Positions 17,451 through 25,106 of a stretch of DNA of 49,771 nt are shown here, in pieces (the stretch's first letter is position 1; each line of letters begins with the position of its first letter). The notes below the pieces were generated by a model. The model did not search any database and was not told the DNA's origin. It was given only the letters and a program-made list of their open reading frames with translations. This DNA comes from Bryobacterales bacterium (lineage in GTDB: Bacteria > Acidobacteriota > Terriglobia > Bryobacterales > Bryobacteraceae): NCBI GenBank assembly GCA_020854055.1, contig JADZGD010000121.1, forward strand, positions 1 through 49,771, in the 5' to 3' direction. A program made the position numbers and the translations under genes.

Positions 17451-17867
17451 ATGCCATGCCGCCTGGCCGCGCTGGTGGCGGGTTTGCTCGTTCTCACAGG
17501 CTGTTCGGACCGGGGACACGCACCGGTGGAACGGGTCGGCGGCTCGCGGGAGGCCTCCGGGATGACATTGGCGATGTTGCGAGGCATCCGTGACGGTGAC
17601 CGCCTGAGGGTTCGCGCCCGGTTTGCCGGCGCCGGTGAGGACATCACCCTCGAATTACAATTCCGTATCGGCGTGCCCACTCGTCTCGAATCCGGAGCCT
17701 GGCGCGGCTTTGGGGAAGCAGGTTCTGTTCGCGAACTTTCCACCACCTTCCTCGGTGGCCAGTCGGGCCCCCCGAGTCTTGGGGGGCGATACGACTTGCT
17801 GGGGCCGGCCGACTCGGTCCGCTACCGGGTGCGCATCCCTGTGCGCGAGCTTCGATTCGGCATATGA
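17451..17867 (+). CDS. Putative lipoprotein of unknown function
   Basis: A 138-aa protein. ATG 17451 gives MPCRLAALVAGLLVLTGCSD, a type II signal with lipobox LTGC, so the mature protein would start at Cys17. A GTG at 17433 is an alternative start. The mature part is beta-rich (GDRLRVRARFAGAGEDITLE, RYDLLGPADSVRYRVRIPV) and could be a small Ig-like or jelly-roll fold, but no family is recognised. It lies 22 nt behind the response regulator and 39 nt ahead of the PHP hydrolase, so it may be an accessory periplasmic sensor or part of the polysaccharide-use run. Confidence 0.72.
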   Translation: MPCRLAALVAGLLVLTGCSDRGHAPVERVGGSREASGMTLAMLRGIRDGDRLRVRARFAGAGEDITLELQFRIGVPTRLESGAWRGFGEAGSVRELSTTFLGGQSGPPSLGGRYDLLGPADSVRYRVRIPVRELRFGI

Positions 17868-17906
17868 TATCAACCTGAGGTCCGGCCTTGGGCCGAGAGA
17901 TGAAAT

Positions 17907-20036
17907 ATGTCAATCTGGCGATTCTCCCGCACTCGAATTGTAGTGGTGTTTCTCGTGGCCCTGGCCTTCGCTGCCTGGCGCGCGCGCACCGAAACGGTAT
18001 CATCTGATGAGGTGGAACTGGGGCGTTACGACGTTGCCCGCGGAACGTTCCGCCAGTTACTTAACCACGCCGGTGACCTGCTGAATCAATCCGAAAAGAG
18101 CGGTTTACGTGACACCTTGGCGCACCTGAACCAGGCGTTCGACCGCCAGGGCGGAACGCGCGGCATCCTGATCAATTGCCACTCGCCCATCAGCCGCGCG
18201 GTTTACCTGTTCGAACAGAATTCCCACGTCGAGCGCGTCTGGGCAGCGGGCAGCAGTCCGGTGGCGGTTCCGCTACGGCGATCCTGGCCTTCGGCGGAGG
18301 GTCTCATTCTGCTGCGCCTGGGTCTACCGGATTTGGACGGCGACAACGCCCCGCAGTTCGCCTTCCGTGAAGTGAGCCTGAAGGCGAACGACGCGATCAA
18401 GCTCGATCGCGCGCGAACCAGTTACATGGTGATTCGGGTGATGGACGCAACGCCCGGCCGCAACAGCCGGCCAGTCCCGGTGATGGCTGGGGGAAGGGAA
18501 GTGGCACGGCTGCAACTGAGCGTTGATGTGCCCGAACCAGGCCGCTTGCGGGTGACCATTACCGATCCAGCCTCGGGCGGAACAACTCCGGCGGTGGTCG
18601 GCATCTATGCTGCCGATCATCAACTGGTGATCCCGCCCGATGCGGTGCGTTTCGACAAGGCGGGCTTTGCGTACCGGGCGGGACAGGCGCGTCCGTACTT
18701 CACGATGCACTACTGGCCCGGCACCACGGACGAAAAGCAGGTGTTTTTTGTCCCCGGCAGTTTTGCGCTGAGCCTGCCCGCCGGCCACTACAAGCTGATC
18801 GTTGGAAAAGGATTCGAGTATGCGCCAGTAACCAGGATTCTAGAGATCAGCGCCGGATCCGAGACCGAGGCGAAAGTGGATCTGAAGCGCTGGGTGAACA
18901 TGCCCCAGCGAGGCTGGTACTCGGGCGACGGTCATGTGCACTATGAGCGGCTTTCGGCCGATTCGAACCAGCCCTTGCTCACCTGGGCCCGTGCCGAAGA
19001 CGTTCACATGGTGAACGTGGCCCGCATGGGGGATGCTCTCAAGACCTACTTTGAGCAGTATCAATTCGGCCGGCCGGGGCGTTTTGTCCAGCAGGGCTAC
19101 TCGCTGGTGCCGGGCCAGGAGGATCCGCGTACCGACTACATCGGCCACACGCTACAAATGAATCTTCAAGCGCCGATCCGCTTTCCGAACGAGTACTACC
19201 TCTATGACAAGGTGTTCGACGAGACTCATCGCCAGGGCGGACTCGCCGGCTACGCTCACGCCTATCAACCCCTGCGTTTCAGTTTCTATGTGCGGCAGAA
19301 CATGACACTGAACCTTCCGCGGCACAACGTCGATTTCGCCGAAATCTCCGAGTTCGGAGATATCGACACCAATGTCTACTACGAATTCTTGAACCTCGGC
19401 TTCAAACTCACCGCGTCTGCCGGCAGCGATGTCCCGTGGGGCCACAGCATCGGGACGTCCCGCGTCTATGCCTACACCGGGCGGGCCTTCGATCCCGACG
19501 ATTGGTTCGCCGCCGTCAAGGCCGGCCGGACCTTCGTCACCACTGGCCCGATGCTCGATCTCAGGGTGAATGGCGAGCGCCCGGGCGCCGATCTGCATGT
19601 TGGCGCCGGCGAGACGCTCCGTATTACGGCCTCGGCACAGGGACTGCGAGTGGCGCCGAAGTACCTTGAGGTGGTCGAGCACGGCGAAGTGATCAAGGCC
19701 GCTCCCAGAACCGGCAAGAGCCTGGAAGTAGCCACCACGTTCCATGTTACTCACAGCACCTGGATTGCCGCGCGTTGCGCCGGCGCGCACACCAGTCCCA
19801 TCTACGTTCATGTGGGTGATGAGCCGACCTGGAAGCGCGAATCGGTTCCTGAGTTGATAGAGACTCGAATGCGCCAACTCGACGATATGGAGGCACTGAC
19901 GCACCAACAGATCGGCTCGGGAGGCGAGGGCAATTGGAACAACCCGGAGAGCTTCAAGACGCAGATTCCGGCATTGCTGGAACGGATCAGGATCGCGCGC
20001 GGCATCTATCGCCAGATGCTTGAAAAGGTACAGTAG
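17907..20036 (+). CDS. CehA/McbA-type metallohydrolase (PHP domain), exported
   Basis: A 709-aa protein with an N-terminal signal anchor (IVVVFLVALAFAAWRA). The first ~330 residues are beta-sandwich-like. The second half is a PHP-type metallohydrolase close to the CehA/McbA family: GWYSGDGHVHYERLSAD with HxH metal ligands (about residues 335-350), GLAGYAHAY, AEISEFGDID, and the conserved TASAGSDVPWGHSIGTSRVY loop followed by AGRTFVTTGPMLDLRVNG. Family members hydrolyse carbamates or phosphoesters in the few studied cases; the natural substrate here is unknown. Position next to GH78 suggests glycan-related work, an inference. Confidence 0.85.
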   Translation: MSIWRFSRTRIVVVFLVALAFAAWRARTETVSSDEVELGRYDVARGTFRQLLNHAGDLLNQSEKSGLRDTLAHLNQAFDRQGGTRGILINCHSPISRAVYLFEQNSHVERVWAAGSSPVAVPLRRSWPSAEGLILLRLGLPDLDGDNAPQFAFREVSLKANDAIKLDRARTSYMVIRVMDATPGRNSRPVPVMAGGREVARLQLSVDVPEPGRLRVTITDPASGGTTPAVVGIYAADHQLVIPPDAVRFDKAGFAYRAGQARPYFTMHYWPGTTDEKQVFFVPGSFALSLPAGHYKLIVGKGFEYAPVTRILEISAGSETEAKVDLKRWVNMPQRGWYSGDGHVHYERLSADSNQPLLTWARAEDVHMVNVARMGDALKTYFEQYQFGRPGRFVQQGYSLVPGQEDPRTDYIGHTLQMNLQAPIRFPNEYYLYDKVFDETHRQGGLAGYAHAYQPLRFSFYVRQNMTLNLPRHNVDFAEISEFGDIDTNVYYEFLNLGFKLTASAGSDVPWGHSIGTSRVYAYTGRAFDPDDWFAAVKAGRTFVTTGPMLDLRVNGERPGADLHVGAGETLRITASAQGLRVAPKYLEVVEHGEVIKAAPRTGKSLEVATTFHVTHSTWIAARCAGAHTSPIYVHVGDEPTWKRESVPELIETRMRQLDDMEALTHQQIGSGGEGNWNNPESFKTQIPALLERIRIARGIYRQMLEKVQ

Positions 20037-20052
20037 ATCAAGAGAGATATCG

Positions 20053-22011
20053 ATGGCTACAGCCGCCCCGCCGGCGCCCACCGGACTGCTCACCGAACTG
20101 ATGGAGATGCCGGAGCGAACCACCATCTCAGTTGCCCGGCCGACCCTGGGGTGGATCTTCCATTCACCCACCGCCGGCGCTCCGCAGGCGGGCTATCAGG
20201 TGCTGGTAGCGTCAACGAAAGCCCTTGCCGAGGCGTTTCGCGGTGACCTATGGGACACGGGCCGGGTTGGTTCCGCGCAGTCGATTAATATCGTCTACGC
20301 GGGCAAGGCGCTTGCCCCCTCGCATTCTTACTACTGGCGCGTTCGCGTATGGGGAGCGAGCGACCAACCATCCCCGTGGTCTGAAATCCAGCAGGTTCGG
20401 ACCGCCGCCGAACTCTCCCCCGAGTACACTTCCACCGCCCGCTATCCGCTGTTGTGGACCGATGTCTCGCCGGGCCGTGTGGCCAGCCTGGAACCGGGCC
20501 GCTACTTCTTCGATTTCCGGCAGGATGCGTTCGGCTATATCACGCTGCACCTGAACGGGAGTTTTGGCGGCCGCACCATCGAGGTCAGGTTTGGCGAACG
20601 CGACAACGGCGATGCCGTGAGTACCAGCCCTGGTGGCCGAATCCGCTACGCGATGACGAAATTTCCACTGGCCGATGGAGACATCACATATCGCATCCAT
20701 CCACCGGACATTAGTGGAAAGGGTGTCAGCCTGCCTCAAGACGTCGGCACAGTGCTCCCGTTCCGCTTCGTCGAAATACTCGATTCGCCGGTACCGCTGA
20801 CGGCGCGATCCGTCCGTCAGCGCCGCCTGCATTATCCTTTCAATCCGGACGCCGCTACATTCCGCTCGTCGAGCGGGATCCTCAACCGTGTCTGGGAACT
20901 CTGCCATTATTCGATGCAGGCCACTTCGTTTGCCGGCGTCTACGTGGATGGTGATCGGGAACGTCTGCCTTATGAGGCCGATGCCTATATCAATCAGCTC
21001 AGCCACTACGCCGTGGATCGTGAGTTCACCATCGCGCGGCATTCTCACGAGTATCTGCTCGATCATCCTACCTGGCCCACCGAATGGAAGTTTCATTCGA
21101 TCTTCCTTGCCTGGGCCGACTATCTCCATACCGGCGACGCCCGCTCGCTTGAGGTAAATTACGGCAAGCTGAAGGCGAGGCTCTTCCTGGAGCGAGAGCG
21201 GCCCTCGGATGGTCTGCTACGCGGTTTTGCCGCCTATCCTCCACGTGGCGGCCTTAGCTCCGACATCGTGGATTGGCCGCCTCCGGAACGCGACGGTTAT
21301 GTTTTTCGCGAATACAACACCGTTGTGAATGCCTTCTATCTCCGCAGCCTGGAATTGATGGCCAGGATTGCCGATGTTGTTCGGCAGCCAGCCGATGCAA
21401 CCCGGTTCCGCTTGCGTTATGCCCGCGCGCTGGTGGCCTTCAACCGCGTGTTCTGGGATGCCGGCGCCGGCCGTTATGTGGATGGAGAGAGCACTACCCA
21501 CGTCTCGGCGCACGCCAACTTTTTTCCACTGGCTTTTGGTCTGGTGCCGGATGAGCGGCGCCGGGCGGTAACGGAGTATGTCGTCAGCCGTGGCATGGCT
21601 CCCAGCGTGTACGGCGCCCAGTATCTGCTGGAAGGACTGTTCGAGGCCGGCGCGGCGGATGCCGCCGTAGCACTACTTACGTCGGCCGGTGAACGCAGTT
21701 GGTGGAATATGATATTCGACGGATCCACCATTACTACCGAAGCCTGGTCGCTAGCCGACAAGCCGAATATCGATTGGAACCACGCCTGGGGCGCCGCTGC
21801 CGGCAATCTGATCGCACGTTATGTTCTGGGTCTGAAACCGCTGGAGCCTGGCTTTGGCAAGGTAGAGATCCGGCCGCAGTTGGGATCGCTTCAGTGGGCG
21901 GAAGGCACTATCCCCACCATTCGTGGCCCGGTTTCCATTCGCGTTGAAGGCAGCAAGATTGACGTTGAGCTTCCTGGCAATATGACGGCGCGTATCGTTC
22001 CACCCAAATAA
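20053..22011 (+). CDS. GH78-type alpha-L-rhamnosidase
   Basis: A 652-aa glycosidase that should release terminal alpha-L-rhamnose. ATG 20053 lies 16 nt after the PHP gene. Parts in order: a fibronectin-like domain (GYQVLVASTKALAEAF, SHSYYWRVRVWG), beta-sandwich regions, then the (alpha/alpha)6 catalytic barrel. The barrel carries DGDRERLPYEADAYIN (about residues 299-314, the acidic GH78 signature), WPTEWKFHSIFLAWADYL and TITTEAWSLADKPNIDWNHAWGAAAG, and ends in a C-terminal beta domain. It is shorter than many GH78 enzymes (often 850-1000 aa). No signal peptide is visible, so it may be cytoplasmic and act on imported oligosaccharides. Confidence 0.9.
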   Translation: MATAAPPAPTGLLTELMEMPERTTISVARPTLGWIFHSPTAGAPQAGYQVLVASTKALAEAFRGDLWDTGRVGSAQSINIVYAGKALAPSHSYYWRVRVWGASDQPSPWSEIQQVRTAAELSPEYTSTARYPLLWTDVSPGRVASLEPGRYFFDFRQDAFGYITLHLNGSFGGRTIEVRFGERDNGDAVSTSPGGRIRYAMTKFPLADGDITYRIHPPDISGKGVSLPQDVGTVLPFRFVEILDSPVPLTARSVRQRRLHYPFNPDAATFRSSSGILNRVWELCHYSMQATSFAGVYVDGDRERLPYEADAYINQLSHYAVDREFTIARHSHEYLLDHPTWPTEWKFHSIFLAWADYLHTGDARSLEVNYGKLKARLFLERERPSDGLLRGFAAYPPRGGLSSDIVDWPPPERDGYVFREYNTVVNAFYLRSLELMARIADVVRQPADATRFRLRYARALVAFNRVFWDAGAGRYVDGESTTHVSAHANFFPLAFGLVPDERRRAVTEYVVSRGMAPSVYGAQYLLEGLFEAGAADAAVALLTSAGERSWWNMIFDGSTITTEAWSLADKPNIDWNHAWGAAAGNLIARYVLGLKPLEPGFGKVEIRPQLGSLQWAEGTIPTIRGPVSIRVEGSKIDVELPGNMTARIVPPK

Positions 22012-22033
22012 AAGAGCCATCCCGGAGGATGGC
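22005..22033 (-). terminator. Rho-independent terminator of the PEP-CTERM gene
   Basis: A perfect 7-bp stem, GCCATCC (22016-22022) with GGATGGC (22027-22033), and a 4-nt loop. Read on the minus strand it is followed by a T-rich run (ctcttttattt). It lies 29 nt downstream of the PEP-CTERM gene stop. On the plus strand it immediately follows the rhamnosidase stop, so it may also act weakly in that direction, though the plus side lacks a T-run. Confidence 0.75.
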
Positions 22034-22061
22034 CCATGGATTGAACGAAAGTAGGTGGATC

Positions 22062-22685
22062 TTACTTCTTCCGGCGGAACAATGCCAGCGTGGCAAGTCC
22101 TGCGAAGCCAAGCAGGAAGGTTGCCGGCTCGGGTACGGCTGAGGATTCGTTGACGTGGTCCGAGACGGTGACGTTGTCCAGGGCTGGTCCGGCGGCATTA
22201 TTCTCAAGCGACGTGAAAGTCAACGTGTCGTTGCCGGCAGCCAGAAACGTAGCCGAGATCAGAGTCCAACCCATGGCAGAGGTTGAAATACCACTAGTAT
22301 TGAAGTTGTAGATCGTGTTCAGGTCCCCGGCGCTTACCTGCATCTGTTTGATGACGTTGCCGGTCACGGGATTGCCGGAGAGATAGAACGATAAGTCGTA
22401 AGACTGTCCGGCGATGGTCGGCAATACGGTTGAAACCGATCCGGCCCCAAGAGCCGAGAGGTCAACGCTACCGTCGCCTTCCTGGGGCTGCCAGTATATG
22501 CCGATCCAGTCGACTCCGCTGCCGCCAACGGTCCACGGTCCGATGCTGCCGCCGTTGTTAACGGTGGTGAAGCTGACCTGATCGCCAATGCCGTTGAAGC
22601 CATCCGAGAAGATGATGGCGGCATTGGCGGAAGTTGCGATACCGATCGTCAGGAGAACGGCGAGCAATAGTACTTTCACTCTCAA
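22062..22685 (-). CDS. Choice-of-anchor C family PEP-CTERM sorting protein
   Basis: A 207-aa secreted protein: signal peptide (VKVLLLAVLLTIGIATSANA), a DUF642/choice-of-anchor C-like beta-sandwich (GPWTVGGSGVDWIGIYWQPQ, LGAGSVSTVLPTIAGQSYDL, GPALDNVTVSD), and a C-terminal sorting signal with VPEPATFLLGFAGLATLALF and the basic end RRKK. Exosortase is expected to cleave at the PEP motif; none is encoded in this window. The start is TTG 22685 or GTG 22679; the strong upstream site (aaggaaggaag) is compatible with either. Members are often extracellular matrix or carbohydrate-linked, but the ligand is unknown. Confidence 0.92.
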   Translation of the reverse strand: MRVKVLLLAVLLTIGIATSANAAIIFSDGFNGIGDQVSFTTVNNGGSIGPWTVGGSGVDWIGIYWQPQEGDGSVDLSALGAGSVSTVLPTIAGQSYDLSFYLSGNPVTGNVIKQMQVSAGDLNTIYNFNTSGISTSAMGWTLISATFLAAGNDTLTFTSLENNAAGPALDNVTVSDHVNESSAVPEPATFLLGFAGLATLALFRRKK

Positions 22686-22739
22686 GTTGTCTTCCTTCCT
22701 TGAACCAGCGATAAAACAGAAATCTAACTACTTGTCTTA

Positions 22740-22753
22740 ATAAGATATCTTAT
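22740..22753. promoter_or_regulatory. 14-bp perfect palindrome upstream of the PEP-CTERM gene
   Basis: ATAAGATATCTTAT is a perfect palindrome 55 nt upstream of the PEP-CTERM gene start, in an AT-rich island (about 22730-22780) that stands out from the GC-rich surroundings. It lies where an operator or promoter element is expected. No regulator is assigned. Confidence 0.35.
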
Positions 22754-22841
22754 GCGGAATATAAAATCAAGAACGATTTGCCGTGTAAGCGCGGCTACAT
22801 AATCGATGGTCCTTGTTTTGGCGTAGAGCTGTTGGGATCGG

Positions 22842-22918
22842 TGGTGGGCGCGACAGGACTCGAACCTGTGACCTCCTGCGTGTGAAGCAGGCGCTCTAAC
22901 CAACTGAGCTACGCGCCC
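22842..22918 (-). tRNA. tRNA-Val (anticodon CAC)
   Basis: A 77-nt cloverleaf read on the minus strand: acceptor GGGCGCG pairs with CGCGCCC; D arm GCTCAGTTGGTTAGAGC; anticodon stem CCTGC/GCAGG with loop TTCACAC, giving anticodon CAC for GTG; T arm ACAGG-TTCGAGT-CCTGT. The CCA end is encoded (22842-22844). A TAGAAT hexamer about 16 nt upstream could be its -10 element. Confidence 0.97.
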
Positions 22919-23020
22919 TGCGGCGGGACACTTCATTCTAACCCACTCGAATTCGGCGCCGCTACATGGAGTTTCTGGATGTTGCGGCGCGAGGTCCTGG
23001 TGCGAGACATTGGAATCGAA

Positions 23021-24391
23021 ATGCTGGATCGACGCAGTTTTCTCGCTTCCGCCGCGGGCCTGCTGTCCGCCGCCCGCCTCCACGCCGCATCGGGACCGCC
23101 CAACATCCTCCTGATCGTCGCCGACGATCTTGGCTGGGCCGATGTCGGATACCACGGAGCCCGGTACCGCACCCCTAACATCGACCGCCTCGCCAGGACC
23201 GGCGCCGAACTCAACCATCACTATGTCGCCCCCGTCTGCACGCCCACGCGCTGCGCCCTGCTCTCGGGCCGCTATTGGAGCCGCTTCGGCGTCACCGGAC
23301 CGCAGAACGAACAAGCCATGCCGTTCGGCACCGTCACGCTCGCCTCGGCCCTGAAGTCGCGCGGTTACGAAACCTGCATCAGCGGCAAGTGGCACCTTGG
23401 GTCGCTGCCGGAATGGGGCCCGCTGAAGTTCGGCTTCGACCGCTCCTACGGCGCCCTCGCCGGCGGCACCGGACCCTGGGACCACCGCTACAAGCGGGGC
23501 CCGTATACGCGGAACTGGCACCGCAACGACCAGTACATCGAAGAGCAGGGGCACGTCACGGACCTGATCCTTCGAGAAGCGCTCGCGTTTCTCGATGCAC
23601 CGCACGCGAAGCCGTTCTTTCTTTATCTGCCCTTCACCGCCGTGCACCACCCGCTCAACGAGCCGAAGGTCTGGGTCGACGCCAACGCTGATATCGATCC
23701 CGACCGCCGCCAGTACGCCGCCTGCGTGCAGCACATGGACGACGCCGTCGGCAAAGTGATCGCCGCGCTCGAAAAGAACGGCCTGCGCCGGAATACCGTC
23801 GTCGTCTTCACCTCCGACAACGGCGGCCAGGGCCGCGCCGGCAACGATCTGAAGTCCTACCCTGGTGAATACGAAGACGGGCTTCTCGGCGAAAACGCTC
23901 CGCTGCGCGGCAAGAAGGGGCAAGTCTACGAAGGAGGCATCCGCGTGCCGGCCTTCGTGAACTTGCCCGGACGCGTCCCGGCGCGCCGCGTCGATGCGCC
24001 AATCCACGCCATCGACTGGCTGCCCACCCTTACCGCGCTTGCCGGCTATCGTCCGGCCGGCGGCCTGAAGTGGGACGGCCGCGACGTCTGGCGCGTCGTC
24101 ACGGGGCAGGGAACCGCGGCGCCCCGGGACCTGTACTGGAAAGGTCCGGGCGGTCGCGCCTACGCCGTCCGCTCCGGTGAGTGGAAACTGGTCGTGGAAG
24201 GCGAGGGGGAATCGCGGCGCACGGAACTCTTCCAGGTCGGCGACGATCCGTATGAGCAGCGCGACCGCGCCCCGTCGGAACCGGCCCGGGTAACACGCCT
24301 CGAGCAACTCCTGGCGGAGTTCCGCAAGAGCGACAACGACGCCGTCGTGCCGCGCCCCGCCGGCGGGAAGAAATCCAAAGCCGGCCAGTAA
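23021..24391 (+). CDS. Sulfatase (arylsulfatase family S1), exported
   Basis: A 456-aa sulfatase with start ATG 23021, which places the signal MLDRRSFLASAAGLLSAARL (Tat/Sec-like, twin arginine R4-R5) at the N-terminus; the frame is open 14 codons further up. Metal-binding NILLIVADDLGWADVGYHG is followed by C73-T-P-T-R77, the formylglycine CxPxR signature, then CALLSGRYW. Later come GKWHLGSLPEWGPLKFGFD, VVVFTSDNGGQGRAG and GKKGQVYEGGIRVPAFV. It probably removes sulfate esters from glycans. It needs a formylglycine-generating enzyme, not present here. Codons are more uniformly C-ending than in neighbours, and the gene lies between two RNA genes beside a transposase scar. Confidence 0.92.
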   Translation: MLDRRSFLASAAGLLSAARLHAASGPPNILLIVADDLGWADVGYHGARYRTPNIDRLARTGAELNHHYVAPVCTPTRCALLSGRYWSRFGVTGPQNEQAMPFGTVTLASALKSRGYETCISGKWHLGSLPEWGPLKFGFDRSYGALAGGTGPWDHRYKRGPYTRNWHRNDQYIEEQGHVTDLILREALAFLDAPHAKPFFLYLPFTAVHHPLNEPKVWVDANADIDPDRRQYAACVQHMDDAVGKVIAALEKNGLRRNTVVVFTSDNGGQGRAGNDLKSYPGEYEDGLLGENAPLRGKKGQVYEGGIRVPAFVNLPGRVPARRVDAPIHAIDWLPTLTALAGYRPAGGLKWDGRDVWRVVTGQGTAAPRDLYWKGPGGRAYAVRSGEWKLVVEGEGESRRTELFQVGDDPYEQRDRAPSEPARVTRLEQLLAEFRKSDNDAVVPRPAGGKKSKAGQ

Positions 24392-24459
24392 TCCGCGCGG
24401 GCGTTCCGATCCCGTGACGCCCGCGGGCTCGCTGTTACCAGGTGAACACCACCACCGGA

Positions 24460-24600
24460 TTCGGCGTCCGCTCAAGTCCATCCTGCATCGACGGCGTCAC
24501 CGAAGGCTTTCACAACAAAATGGAGACCGTCCGCAGGCAGGCCTACGGCTTTCGCAATTTCGAAAACTACCGTCAACGCCTGCAGATGCTGTGTGGCTAA
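24460..24600 (+). pseudogene. ISL3-family transposase C-terminal remnant
   Basis: The frame ending TAA 24598-24600 encodes IDGVTEGFHNKMETVRRQAY followed by GFRNFENYRQRLQMLCG. This matches the highly characteristic C-terminus of ISL3-type DDE transposases (EGFxNKxK...RxAYGFRNFENF). The matching part begins near 24480; upstream the frame has no transposase catalytic core, so only about 40 residues survive. No terminal inverted repeats were found. It lies 69 nt downstream of the sulfatase and 115 nt upstream of ssrA. Confidence 0.75.
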
Positions 24601-24676
24601 ACGATGTGTTTTGAATCCGGAGGTGCCCCCGTTATTCGCGTGCAGCTACATGGAGTCTCTAAATGGTTTCGCGATG

Positions 24677-24704
24677 TTGCCGAATCTGCGGTGAATGGTA
24701 AAAT
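24677..24704 (+). promoter_or_regulatory. Sigma-70-type promoter of ssrA
   Basis: TTGCCG (24677-24682), a 16-nt spacer and TAAAAT (24699-24704) end 10 nt before the first base of tmRNA. The fit to consensus is good for the -10 and moderate for the -35. Confidence 0.55.
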
Positions 24705-24714
24705 TAAACCGAAA

Positions 24715-25064
24715 GGGGGCGTACTGGATTCGACGGGATCGAATCGTTGCCGGAAGGCGTGCCGGGTTCCGAGCTCCCGTAAAACGATCGGAAAACCATA
24801 ACTGCCAATACGCAGTTTGCATACGCTGCCTAATCACTAGGTAGCCGCCCCCGCCTGCAGGTCCGCATGCAGGTGTCAGGGCGCCTTATGGCGGAATTGG
24901 CCGTAGTCTTCGGTCCGGAGATGAGGGCTGAAACCAATCGGGCTAGGGTGCTGCTGATCTTGCCGGGGCGAGTGTAGCATCCGAAAACAATGAACCGGAT
25001 ACGCACGTAGGCTTTCGGTGGCGGGCTTTCTCGGACGCGGGTTCAACTCCCGCCGCCTCCACCA
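24715..25064 (+). ncRNA. ssrA: Transfer-messenger RNA (tmRNA)
   Basis: A 350-nt one-piece tmRNA that rescues stalled ribosomes. The 5' end GGGGGCGTACTGGATTCGAC is diagnostic. The 3' end has T arm GCGGG-TTCAACT-CCCGC, acceptor strand CGCCTCC, discriminator A and encoded CCA. The acceptor closes as 7 bp with the G3-U70 wobble that alanyl-tRNA synthetase needs. The tag reading frame is GCC 24804 to TAA 24831-24833, encoding ANTQFAYAA, which ends in the protease-recognised A-A. It is transcribed toward the glycosidase gene. Confidence 0.98.
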
Positions 25065-25106
25065 CCCTTCCACTGTTATCGAATTCGGAGATACGCTGGT
25101 AGCTTC

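Noticed and set aside
24391..24459. Start of the ISL3 transposase remnant before the visible C-terminus
   Set aside because: Translation in frame shows no transposase similarity; the fragment supported begins about 24480.
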